Shown in pieces: positions 1 to 5,510 of a DNA stretch of 7,495 bases; within the stretch, counting starts at the first letter, position 1, and each line of letters begins with the position of its first letter. Below the pieces are notes generated by a model. That model worked only from the letters and a program-made list of their open reading frames with translations. It was not told where the DNA came from and did no database searches. Source of the stretch: an uncultured Planctomycetaceae bacterium (lineage in GTDB: Bacteria > Planctomycetota > Planctomycetia > Pirellulales > UBA1268); the NCBI GenBank assembly GCA_903949225.1, contig CAJAYZ010000531.1:1-7495 (forward strand), in the 5' to 3' direction. The translations under genes were made by a program, and so were the position numbers.

Positions 1-1082
1 CCTGGTTCAGCGATCTTCTGCCGCACATGGCCACCACGGCCGACCGTTGGTGCATCGTGCGGTCAATGCACACCGAGGCGATCAATCACGATCCGGCCAT
101 CACCTTCACCCAGACAGGCTCCCAATTAGCCGGCCGGCCGAGCATCGGCTCCTGGGTGAGCTACGGCCTGGGGAGCGAGAATCGTGAGCTTCCCGCCTAC
201 ATCGTGCTCACGTCGTACGGGACCGGGCGAAGGGAGGATCAACCCCTCTTCGACCGACTGTGGGGCTCGGGATTCCTTCCCTCCCAGCACCAGGGCGTGC
301 GATTCCGCAATCGGGGTGATGCGGTACTCTATGTCTCGAATCCCCCCGGGATCGACCGGGCCCTCCGCAAGGAGACGCTCGACCGGCTCGGCGCCCTGAA
401 CCGCCAGCACCAGGAGCAGGTGGGCGATCCGGAAATCGCCGCCCGCATCAGCCAGTACGAGCTGGCTTTCCGAATGCAGGCGAGCGTGCCGGACCTCCTC
501 GACACGTCGGGGGAATCGAAGCGGGCTCTCGAGGCCTACGGCCCGGACGTCACCCGCCCTGGAACCTACGCCGCCAACTGCCTTCTGGCGCGTCGGCTCG
601 CCGAACGCGACGTGCGGTTCATCCAACTCTTCCACATGGGCTGGGATCACCACAGTCGACTTCCACCCATGCTGCGAGCCCAGTGCTCCGACATCGACCA
701 GCCGACCACGGCCCTCCTCGAAGACCTCGCCCGACTCGGGCTCCTTGATGACACCCTCGTTGTGCTGGGGGGTGAATTCGGCCGAACCGTCTATGCCCAA
801 CGAAAAAGCAGCGGGCTGATCTACGGGCGCGATCATCATCCCCGCTGCTTCACCACCCTGCTCGCAGGCGGCGGTGTGAGGCCCGGACTGACCCACGGGG
901 AGACCGACGAGTTCGGCTACAACGTGGTCCGGGATCCGGTCCACGTCCACGATCTCAACGCCACCATTCTCCATCTCCTCGGCATCGACCACACCCGACT
1001 GACCCACCGTTTCCAGGGCCGGGACTTCCGCCTCACGGATGTCCACGGGACGGTGGTGCGGCCAATTCTCACCGCCGGGTGA
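1..1082 (+). CDS. DUF1501 domain protein, C-terminal part (5' end outside window)
   Basis: This is the C-terminal part of a DUF1501 protein, a family in the alkaline phosphatase/sulfatase superfamily that is very common in planctomycetes and usually exported. Its biochemical role is not established. The frame is open from base 3 (WFSDLLPHMATT...), so the Met codon at 27 is internal and the real start lies upstream. About 360 residues are visible; family members are commonly near 450-500, so roughly 100 or more N-terminal residues, including any Tat signal, are missing. Family hallmarks seen are RSMHTEAINHDPA (about 60-98), GWDHH (639-653), GGEFGRT (768-788) and GRDHHP (825-842); the Asp/His clusters are the likely metal ligands. 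The C-terminus RFQGRDFRLTDVHG is typical, so the gene ends normally at a TGA. In planctomycetes such genes often follow a cytochrome/DUF1549-DUF1553 gene; that partner would lie left of the window. It converges with the next gene, 28 bases away. Confidence 0.93.
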   Translation, partial: WFSDLLPHMATTADRWCIVRSMHTEAINHDPAITFTQTGSQLAGRPSIGSWVSYGLGSENRELPAYIVLTSYGTGRREDQPLFDRLWGSGFLPSQHQGVRFRNRGDAVLYVSNPPGIDRALRKETLDRLGALNRQHQEQVGDPEIAARISQYELAFRMQASVPDLLDTSGESKRALEAYGPDVTRPGTYAANCLLARRLAERDVRFIQLFHMGWDHHSRLPPMLRAQCSDIDQPTTALLEDLARLGLLDDTLVVLGGEFGRTVYAQRKSSGLIYGRDHHPRCFTTLLAGGGVRPGLTHGETDEFGYNVVRDPVHVHDLNATILHLLGIDHTRLTHRFQGRDFRLTDVHGTVVRPILTAG

Positions 1083-1110
1083 CGAGCCCACGCTCGGACT
1101 TGGCGCCCAG

Positions 1111-1629
1111 TCACTCCGCCCGCAGCGCTCCCTCGAGCAGGTCGAGGCCGAGGTTGGCGACGTCGAGGTCGTCGGTGTCTTTCCCGCCGCTGAATGCAGC
1201 GAGCAGATGCCCGCCTGTCACCTTCCGGATCGCTCCCCCCTTGTAGCCGAGCTCCCCATGGTGGGGCGGCCGCTTGCCGCTGCCGCTGTTCTCGAGGGTG
1301 TCGGCCATCTCCGACATCTTCGCGTAGGCGATCCCGAGGACATTCGCCTGTCCGAGGATAAACGCATCGACGACGCGCATCTGCGACGCCCATGACCGGG
1401 TCGCGTCGCCCGGCACGAAGGCGATCACCGCCACCCCCTTCATCTGTCGGGCCGTCGCCTCCTTCGCCATCGCGTCCAGGGCCTGCTCGGCTGCCCCGCT
1501 GAACACTGCCGCCGGATCAGCGGCCACCGGGGCCTGCGCCGAAACGCCCCGCCCTCCCGACAGCTCCACGAGGGCCAGGATCACCAGGGCTAGGGTCACC
1601 ACCGGCAGCAGTACGCGGACACGACGCAT
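1111..1629 (-). CDS. Secreted small protein, GlcG/HbpS-like (DUF336) candidate
   Basis: This predicted exported protein of 172 residues begins with a basic n-region (MRRVRVLL), a hydrophobic stretch (about residues 7-22) and a likely signal peptidase site near VSAQA (29-33). The mature part resembles the GlcG/HbpS family (DUF336), small domains of which some bind haem. The features are a hydrophobic strand GVAVIAFVPGD (65-75), a helix ANVLGIAYAKMSEMADTL (96-113), and a C-terminal strand-loop-helix AAFSGGKDTDDLDVANLG (144-161), matching the family's usual VGVSGGTxxQDxxVAxAG ending. Family placement is from recollected pattern only, and function is unknown. The start at 1629 is chosen because a gagggag Shine-Dalgarno sequence lies 6 bases upstream and the signal peptide follows at once. 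The same frame stays open to 1968, but that stretch encodes repeat-derived, low-complexity residues and is probably leader. It is transcribed away from the kinase-like gene and converges on the DUF1501 gene. Confidence 0.72.
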   Translation of the reverse strand: MRRVRVLLPVVTLALVILALVELSGGRGVSAQAPVAADPAAVFSGAAEQALDAMAKEATARQMKGVAVIAFVPGDATRSWASQMRVVDAFILGQANVLGIAYAKMSEMADTLENSGSGKRPPHHGELGYKGGAIRKVTGGHLLAAFSGGKDTDDLDVANLGLDLLEGALRAE

Positions 1630-1635
1630 GGAAAA

Positions 1636-1642
1636 CTCCCTC
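1636..1642 (-). promoter_or_regulatory. Ribosome binding site of the GlcG/HbpS-like gene
   Basis: On the minus strand this reads gagggag, six bases before the ATG at 1629-1627. It decides the start in favour of the signal-peptide Met rather than the upstream in-frame codons as far as 1968. Confidence 0.6.
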
Positions 1643-1660
1643 TGGAAAAAGTTCGGGGCC

Positions 1661-1692
1661 CGGGGGAAGCCGCTCGCCAAAGCGGCCCCCCG
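1661..1692. other. Strong bulged hairpin in the leader of the GlcG/HbpS-like gene
   Basis: The arms are cggggg-aa-gccgct (1661-1674) and agcggc-cccccg (1681-1692). They give 12 perfect GC-rich base pairs, interrupted only by a two-base AA bulge on one side, around a six-base loop (cgccaa). The structure lies about 30 bases upstream of the minus-strand start codon. On that strand it is followed, after about 10 bases, by five T residues. That gap is too long for a textbook intrinsic terminator, so attenuation, RNA protection or translation control are alternatives. The pairing is seen directly; the role is inference. Confidence 0.6.
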
Positions 1693-1737
1693 CGGCAGCA
1701 TCATCCCCACCCCCGAGCCCTGTGCCAATCCCCTGGC

Positions 1738-1811
1738 GACGCCTTCGAGCGACGCCTTCGAGCGACGCCTTCTAGGGACGCCTTCTAGGGACGCTTTTGT
1801 GCGACGCATTG
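1738..1811. repeat. 13-bp tandem repeat, five copies plus a remnant
   Basis: Consecutive 13-base units begin at 1738, 1751, 1764, 1777 and 1790, followed by a nine-base remnant at 1803. Units 1 and 2 are identical (gacgccttcgagc). Units 3 and 4 are identical to each other (gacgccttctagg), differing from units 1-2 at three positions. Unit 5 (gacgcttttgtgc) has drifted further and the remnant is gacgcattg. The gacgc core is kept in all of them. The unit length is not a multiple of three, so three units (39 bases) would be needed to repeat a peptide. On the minus strand this gives two KASLEGV blocks 13 residues apart, which is arithmetic and not evidence of coding. Confidence 0.92.
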
Positions 1812-1816
1812 TCTGC

Positions 1817-1845
1817 TTTATTCCAGCCACGGCATCCGGGCTCAA
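1817..1845 (-). promoter_or_regulatory. Weak sigma70-like promoter candidate for the GlcG/HbpS-like gene
   Basis: On the minus strand a TTGAGC box (1845-1840) and an AATAAA box (1822-1817) are separated by 17 bases, each matching four of six consensus positions. If used, transcription would begin near 1810 and run through the 13-bp repeats and the hairpin, giving a leader of about 180 bases. Matches of this quality arise by chance, so this is only a candidate. Confidence 0.22.
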
Positions 1846-1871
1846 CCACGCCGCAGTTTCTACCGTGGCGC

Positions 1872-1911
1872 GTCGATCAGGGATGAGCCCGGGCACTTTG
1901 CCCCGATCGAC
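1872..1911. repeat. Imperfect inverted repeat, 10 of 11 positions paired
   Basis: gtcgatcaggg (1872-1882) faces ccccgatcgac (1901-1911) across an 18-base loop, with one mismatch. There is no T-run after either arm, so a terminator is unlikely. It could be a binding site for a dimeric regulator or an RNA stem in the kinase-gene leader, or a chance structure in GC-rich DNA. Confidence 0.5.
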
Positions 1912-1915
1912 CTCA

Positions 1916-1960
1916 GGCCAGGCGCCCTCCGGCCCGGCGCCCTCCGGCCAGTCGCCGTGG
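1916..1960. repeat. 15-bp tandem repeat, three copies
   Basis: Units ggccaggcgccctcc (1916-1930) and ggcccggcgccctcc (1931-1945) differ by one base; the third (1946-1960, ggccagtcgccgtgg) is more diverged. The array lies 25 bases upstream of the kinase-like start codon. It is distinct in unit and sequence from the 13-bp array, so two independent repeat expansions lie in one spacer. Confidence 0.75.
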
Positions 1961-1985
1961 CGGCCCAAGCGTTCCTCTCATCGCC

Positions 1986-2852
1986 ATGTTTTCCCCCTCC
2001 CTACCCGCTGCTGCCGGCCGGCCTGCCCCGCCGGGCACGAGGCCCCGCCCGCCGCTGTTTCGCGCCCTCGGGCACGCCGAGCCACCGGAGGCGGTGGAGA
2101 TTGGCGGAGCCACGTTTCGACTCCTCGAGATTCTCAAGCACGACTCCTGGGCGGCGACGGCGATCTACACGTCGGCTACCGGCAAGGCGCTGTGCAAGTT
2201 CAACCGCCGGCAGCCGATTCTCGCCATCCCGATGGCCTGGCTCGGCCAGCGTCTCGCCGCCCGGGAACGGCACTTCCACGCCCGGCTCGACGGGGTCGTC
2301 GGCATTCCCGCTCACCTCGGCCCCGTCTCGGTCGATGGCGTTGAACTCCCCAATGCCTTCAGTCGAGAGTTCATCGAAGGGCATGTCCTCGACCGCCACC
2401 AGCGCGTTGACGACGACTTCTTCCCCCGCTTCGCCGCGCTCCTCGCTGCCGTGCACGCCCGCGACGTCGCCCATGTCGATCTCCACAAGCGGGAGAATGT
2501 CCTCGTCGATCTGTCGGGCCGCCCCTGGCTGATCGACTTCCAGATCTCGTTTTCGCTCCCCACCGGCCCCCTGCACGCCGCTCCACTGCGGAGCCTGCTG
2601 CAGATCCTCCAGCAGTGCGACGACTACCACCTCCTCAAGCACCACCTCCACCACCGCCCCGACCAGGCTGGCCTCGAGGCTGAAGAGATCGACCGCCGCC
2701 GTCCGTGGTGGATCCGGCTTCACAGGCGCTTTGCCGTTCCGTTCCGCACCCTCCGCCGCCGGCTCCTCGTTGGCTTGCGCATTCGCGGCCGCAGCGGGCA
2801 GGTCTCCACCGAGGTCTTCCCCGAGGTCGCCCACCGGCACCGCGCTGCCTAG
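1986..2852 (+). CDS. Protein-kinase-fold protein, possibly Kdo/WaaP-type kinase
   Basis: This 288-residue protein has the order of motifs of a small protein-kinase-like fold. Lys71 in ALCKF is the likely beta-3 lysine and Glu94 in AARERHF the alpha-C glutamate. REFIEGHVL (127-135) looks like the hinge, HVDLHKREN (163-171) is the catalytic loop with Asp165 and Asn171, and IDFQ (183-186) stands for DFG with Asp184. No canonical GxGxxG loop is seen; the equivalent strand reads ILKHDSWAAT (49-58). This atypical pattern fits the lipopolysaccharide kinase (Kdo/WaaP) and RIO-like groups better than classical Ser/Thr kinases, so the substrate could be a lipid-linked sugar or a protein. The first 35 residues are Pro/Arg-rich and the C-terminal region (237-268) is very basic, possibly for membrane or nucleic-acid contact. 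No clear Shine-Dalgarno sequence precedes the ATG at 1986, and a GTG at 2094 is an alternative start. It stands alone and converges with the operon downstream, 10 bases away. Confidence 0.75.
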   Translation: MFSPSLPAAAGRPAPPGTRPRPPLFRALGHAEPPEAVEIGGATFRLLEILKHDSWAATAIYTSATGKALCKFNRRQPILAIPMAWLGQRLAARERHFHARLDGVVGIPAHLGPVSVDGVELPNAFSREFIEGHVLDRHQRVDDDFFPRFAALLAAVHARDVAHVDLHKRENVLVDLSGRPWLIDFQISFSLPTGPLHAAPLRSLLQILQQCDDYHLLKHHLHHRPDQAGLEAEEIDRRRPWWIRLHRRFAVPFRTLRRRLLVGLRIRGRSGQVSTEVFPEVAHRHRAA

Positions 2853-2862
2853 GCGTTGGCCG

Positions 2863-4188
2863 TCAGTCGTACCAATAGGTCGATTCGCGCGGGGCCCGGT
2901 AGGCGATCCCCATCTGCGGCGTCGCGTAGGGCGTCTCCCCGGCGGCGAGCGATTCGACGCCGCCGATCACCATCCCGGAGGTGAGGAGCGTCCGCTCGAC
3001 CGGATAGGGCTCGCGGTTTTCGAGGACACACGTTTCGATGTGGCGCGTGAGGGGATGGAAGAAGTCGGCCGTCGTCGCCCCATACTGCGGCATCGGTAGC
3101 TGCATGAGGCAACTGACGATCTCGCCCGAGTCAGTTCGCAGGCCGGCGTAGGTGAAGTCGCGAAGCGGCCCCATGATCATCGTCGTCCGGAAGCCATCGC
3201 GGTGGTCGATGAGATACCCGGTCGAGTCGGCAAGCGTCTTCCTCGCCCAGTCAAAGGTCACCGGCTCCGTCATCCAGCCCCCTTCGACCGGGAGATTGTG
3301 GCTGCGGTTGAGGGCCGCCACGATCAGCCGGCGCGTGACCTCGCGGTCTTGCCCGGCGAGCGTCTCCCAGAGCTTCGCGCCGCGAAGGGCATGAACCGAG
3401 CGAATCCCCACCTCGCCGCCGCGGCGCCGCTCCGACATGCACTGGGCTGTTTCCAGGCCGTGGAAGTCGTAGCTGTCGACACCGCCGTAGCACATGCAGA
3501 CGCTCTCGAGGAGCGGCACATCGAGCGGCATGTCGATCGCCGGCTGGCGGACCGTGATTGGCAGCGACGAGCCGGCCAGGAACGGAAACCCGAGCCGACG
3601 GGCATCGGCGACCATCTCGGCACACTCGTTCCACTCGGTGGAGAGGTGCTTGTCGTTAAACACCGGCACCGACCGCCCCGAGTCCTCGAACACCTTGACG
3701 CATTCCTTGAACCACTCGTAGCGTGGATAGCGAGTCTGCCCCTTGTCGTTCTTCGGGTAGTCGCCATGCTCGGCGATGATCACGACGCCGTCGACGGCAA
3801 GCTTGTCGGTGCCGAGGGTGAGCGCCTCGCGGACGGTGGGGAAATCGCGGAGGCCGTAGCGGGCGATCCGCTGCCGGCCGAGGTCGGGCTTCTTCTCTTT
3901 GCCATTCCCCTCCGGGAACTGCGCGATGTGGACCGCCGCCACATCGAGCCTCGGCTCCTGCCAGCACCCCTGCCAGGAATAGCCGCTGCAGAGGCGGTCG
4001 AGGATGTGCTGCGTGTGGGAGTGCTCGAAGATCACCGTGCCGAGGACGGCGATCTTTTTTCTTCCACCCGCGGTGACGGCGTCCGCCGCCAGGAGTGGGC
4101 GGGGGGCGGCGACGCCAGCCATGAGGCCGGCCGCACCGGCTGCAAGGAGATCACGGCGGGAGATTCGCGACGGCAATGGCTGACCCAT
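2863..4188 (-). CDS. Tat-exported Gfo/Idh/MocA-like protein with altered active-site motif
   Basis: This 441-residue protein starts with a twin-arginine signal: SRISRRDLLAAG (7-18), a hydrophobic stretch, and a likely cleavage site after LLAADA (32-37). The mature part follows the layout of Gfo/Idh/MocA oxidoreductases. It has a first Rossmann strand KKIAVLGTVIF (44-54), AVDGVVIIAEHGDYP (131-145) where the family has VDxVxIxTP, and VPVFNDKHLS (175-184) where the family has the EKP motif. A helix NECAEMVADARRLG (187-200), GGVDSYDFHG (235-244) and a C-terminal FFHPLTRHIE...LASGxxIGxxE-like helix pair (about 377-415) complete it. Lys180 is kept but Glu and Pro of EKP are replaced, and the glycine-rich nucleotide loop is degenerate. 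Cofactor binding is therefore uncertain; it may be a divergent oxidoreductase or a non-catalytic relative. The start at 4188 has a gaggtg sequence four bases upstream. It is last in the four-gene cluster, 50 bases after the transporter. Confidence 0.78.
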   Translation of the reverse strand: MGQPLPSRISRRDLLAAGAAGLMAGVAAPRPLLAADAVTAGGRKKIAVLGTVIFEHSHTQHILDRLCSGYSWQGCWQEPRLDVAAVHIAQFPEGNGKEKKPDLGRQRIARYGLRDFPTVREALTLGTDKLAVDGVVIIAEHGDYPKNDKGQTRYPRYEWFKECVKVFEDSGRSVPVFNDKHLSTEWNECAEMVADARRLGFPFLAGSSLPITVRQPAIDMPLDVPLLESVCMCYGGVDSYDFHGLETAQCMSERRRGGEVGIRSVHALRGAKLWETLAGQDREVTRRLIVAALNRSHNLPVEGGWMTEPVTFDWARKTLADSTGYLIDHRDGFRTTMIMGPLRDFTYAGLRTDSGEIVSCLMQLPMPQYGATTADFFHPLTRHIETCVLENREPYPVERTLLTSGMVIGGVESLAAGETPYATPQMGIAYRAPRESTYWYD

Positions 4189-4192
4189 GCGG

Positions 4193-4198
4193 CACCTC
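4193..4198 (-). promoter_or_regulatory. Ribosome binding site of the Gfo/Idh-like gene
   Basis: The minus strand reads gaggtg four bases before the ATG at 4188. It supports the short start that begins right before the twin-arginine signal. The frame is open for more than 800 bases further upstream, through the transporter gene, and that extension is rejected. Confidence 0.5.
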
Positions 4199-4238
4199 GG
4201 GGAGAGGGGGAACAAAGAACGGGAACGAACCTCGGCTG

Positions 4239-5507
4239 TCAGGCGACAGGCTCCGCCGCGGCGGCCGATGCGTCGGCCCGATCCTCCGGCCAGAGCAGTG
4301 CCCAGGCAGCGAGGGCGACGAGCGTCACGGCGCCCGCAGCGGCGATGCCGACCGAATAAGAATGCGTCTCGTCGGCAAGCCACCCGAAGAGTTTCTGGAA
4401 GCGGGCCGACACCACCCAGCCGAAGAAGCTCGCGATTCCGGTGACCAAGCCGATGTGGTGACGCGAGACATCCTGCGTGAAGGAATAGTAGATGGGGAAC
4501 AGGCCGAGAGTTCCGGCACCGGCGACGAGGAACAGGGTCAGCAGCAGCGGCCCCGCGGAAATCCACGGCACCGCAGTCAGAGCCAGGCAGAGGACGCAGC
4601 AACAGGCCACGGTCGCCACGCGCGACCACTTCACCGTCCACCCCTTCCCGGCCAGCCGCCATGACAGCCAGCCGGCGGCGAGGCAGCCGACGTCGGCGAC
4701 GGCGAACCAGGCAGCGTTGAACCAGAGCGTCGTCGTCTCGCCGTAGCCGTACTGCTTCTGGAGGATGAGAGGGATCCAGGCCCGGAGGATCTGCCACACG
4801 GTGTTGATGACCACCACCACCAGGAGCACGGCCGCCCAACGGCGGATGGTGTCGAGACCTGAGTCGACCGCTTCCCCGTTCCCATCCGCATCCCCTCGGC
4901 GGGCGACGTGGAAATCTTCGTTCCGCGTCGCGGCGAGCCAGCCGACGATCCAGATGACCCCCACCAGACCCACGACCTGGAAGCCGATCCGCCAACTCAA
5001 CCCCTGCTGGACCATGATCCACCACATGAAGACCGGCGTCAGGATCGACCCCACCGATGTGCCGCTCTGAAGAACACCGTTGCCCATCGCCCTGCCGCGG
5101 GCCGTGAGCAGGAGCTGCGTCGTCTTGAGCGCACAGGGCCAGTGGGCCGCCTCGAAGAATCCGAGGACGGTCCGCAGGCGCAGCAGTTCGTCGTAGTCAC
5201 GGGCCCAGCCGGTGGCGAATCCGACGAGAGACCAGGCCAGGAGCGCCGCCGGATAGAGCCAGCGGACGTTGACCCTATCGGCGAGAAAACCGAAGAGGAG
5301 CGAACCGGCGGCGAAGGCGTATCCGAAGGAGGCCTCGATGGTGCCGTATTGCTCGTTCGTGAGGGAGAACTCCTCCATGACGCGTTTTGAGACGCTCGTC
5401 AGCGTCTGGCGGTCCATGTAATTGATCGCTGAGGCCGCCAGCAGCAGCCCGGCGATCAGCGCCACCCGGCGGGGCAGTTGCCCCGCGCCTGTTCCGATGC
5501 CGAGCAT
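4239..5507 (-). CDS. MFS transporter, hexuronate/anion:cation symporter-like
   Basis: This is an inner-membrane major facilitator superfamily protein of 422 residues, the usual length for 12 membrane helices. INYMDRQ (28-34) at the end of helix 1 is the signature seen in ExuT/GudP-type hexuronate and sugar-acid symporters. GFLADRVNVRW (73-83) is the loop 2-3 motif A, and GFFEAAHWPCALK (116-128) also fits that branch. Helices are visible at about 14-31, 60-77, 84-100, 108-130, 142-163, 172-192, 222-243, 258-283, 296-315, 319-341, 348-370 and 385-406, with a charged cytoplasmic loop at 194-221. A cysteine cluster, ACCCVLC (301-307), is unusual. Import of an organic anion such as a sugar acid by proton or sodium symport is the family expectation; the substrate is not readable. 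Its start lies three bases after the stop of the creatininase-family gene, suggesting translational coupling. Confidence 0.9.
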   Translation of the reverse strand: MLGIGTGAGQLPRRVALIAGLLLAASAINYMDRQTLTSVSKRVMEEFSLTNEQYGTIEASFGYAFAAGSLLFGFLADRVNVRWLYPAALLAWSLVGFATGWARDYDELLRLRTVLGFFEAAHWPCALKTTQLLLTARGRAMGNGVLQSGTSVGSILTPVFMWWIMVQQGLSWRIGFQVVGLVGVIWIVGWLAATRNEDFHVARRGDADGNGEAVDSGLDTIRRWAAVLLVVVVINTVWQILRAWIPLILQKQYGYGETTTLWFNAAWFAVADVGCLAAGWLSWRLAGKGWTVKWSRVATVACCCVLCLALTAVPWISAGPLLLTLFLVAGAGTLGLFPIYYSFTQDVSRHHIGLVTGIASFFGWVVSARFQKLFGWLADETHSYSVGIAAAGAVTLVALAAWALLWPEDRADASAAAAEPVA

Positions 5508-5510
5508 GCG

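Larger units (their letters stand above)
1630..1985. other. Divergent spacer rich in repeats and hairpins, no convincing gene
   Basis: This 356-base stretch separates the minus-strand GlcG/HbpS-like gene from the plus-strand kinase-like gene. Reading frames cross it on both strands, but their translations are Arg/Pro/Ser-rich and repeat-driven, with no recognisable domain. It holds a bulged hairpin (1661-1692), a 13-bp tandem repeat (1738-1811), an imperfect inverted repeat (1872-1911), a 15-bp repeat (1916-1960) and a weak promoter candidate for the minus strand. Any promoter of the kinase-like gene should also lie here, but none is clear. Confidence 0.75.

Noticed and set aside
126..1091. 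Long minus-strand open frame of 321 codons opposite the DUF1501 gene
   Set aside because: It is antisense to a gene with clear family motifs, its translation shows no recognisable domain, and high GC content makes such frames common.
1083..1110. Bidirectional terminator between the convergent genes
   Set aside because: No stem of useful length and no T- or A-run were found in the 28 bases.
1738..1811. CRISPR array
   Set aside because: The units are 13 bases long and directly adjacent, with no spacers and no cas genes nearby.
1630..1968. Upstream extension of the GlcG/HbpS-like frame by 113 codons
   Set aside because: The extension is made of the 13-bp and 15-bp repeats and the hairpin, and would bury the signal peptide; a good ribosome binding site precedes the inner ATG.
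2001..2840. Minus-strand open frame of 279 codons opposite the kinase-like gene
   Set aside because: Gly/Glu/Val-rich translation without motifs, whereas the plus strand carries ordered kinase residues.
2853..2862. Terminator between the kinase-like gene and the operon
   Set aside because: Only 10 bases separate the stop codons and no stem with a T-run is visible; termination must involve the coding ends or Rho.
3202..4359. Plus-strand open frame of 385 codons opposite the Gfo/Idh-like gene
   Set aside because: Low-complexity His/Arg/Ala-rich translation that runs opposite to two real genes; a GC-driven shadow.
4189..5025. Upstream extension of the Gfo/Idh-like frame, giving 720 codons
   Set aside because: It overlaps the transporter gene in another frame, reads as Arg/Gly-rich sequence, and would bury the twin-arginine signal in the middle of the protein.
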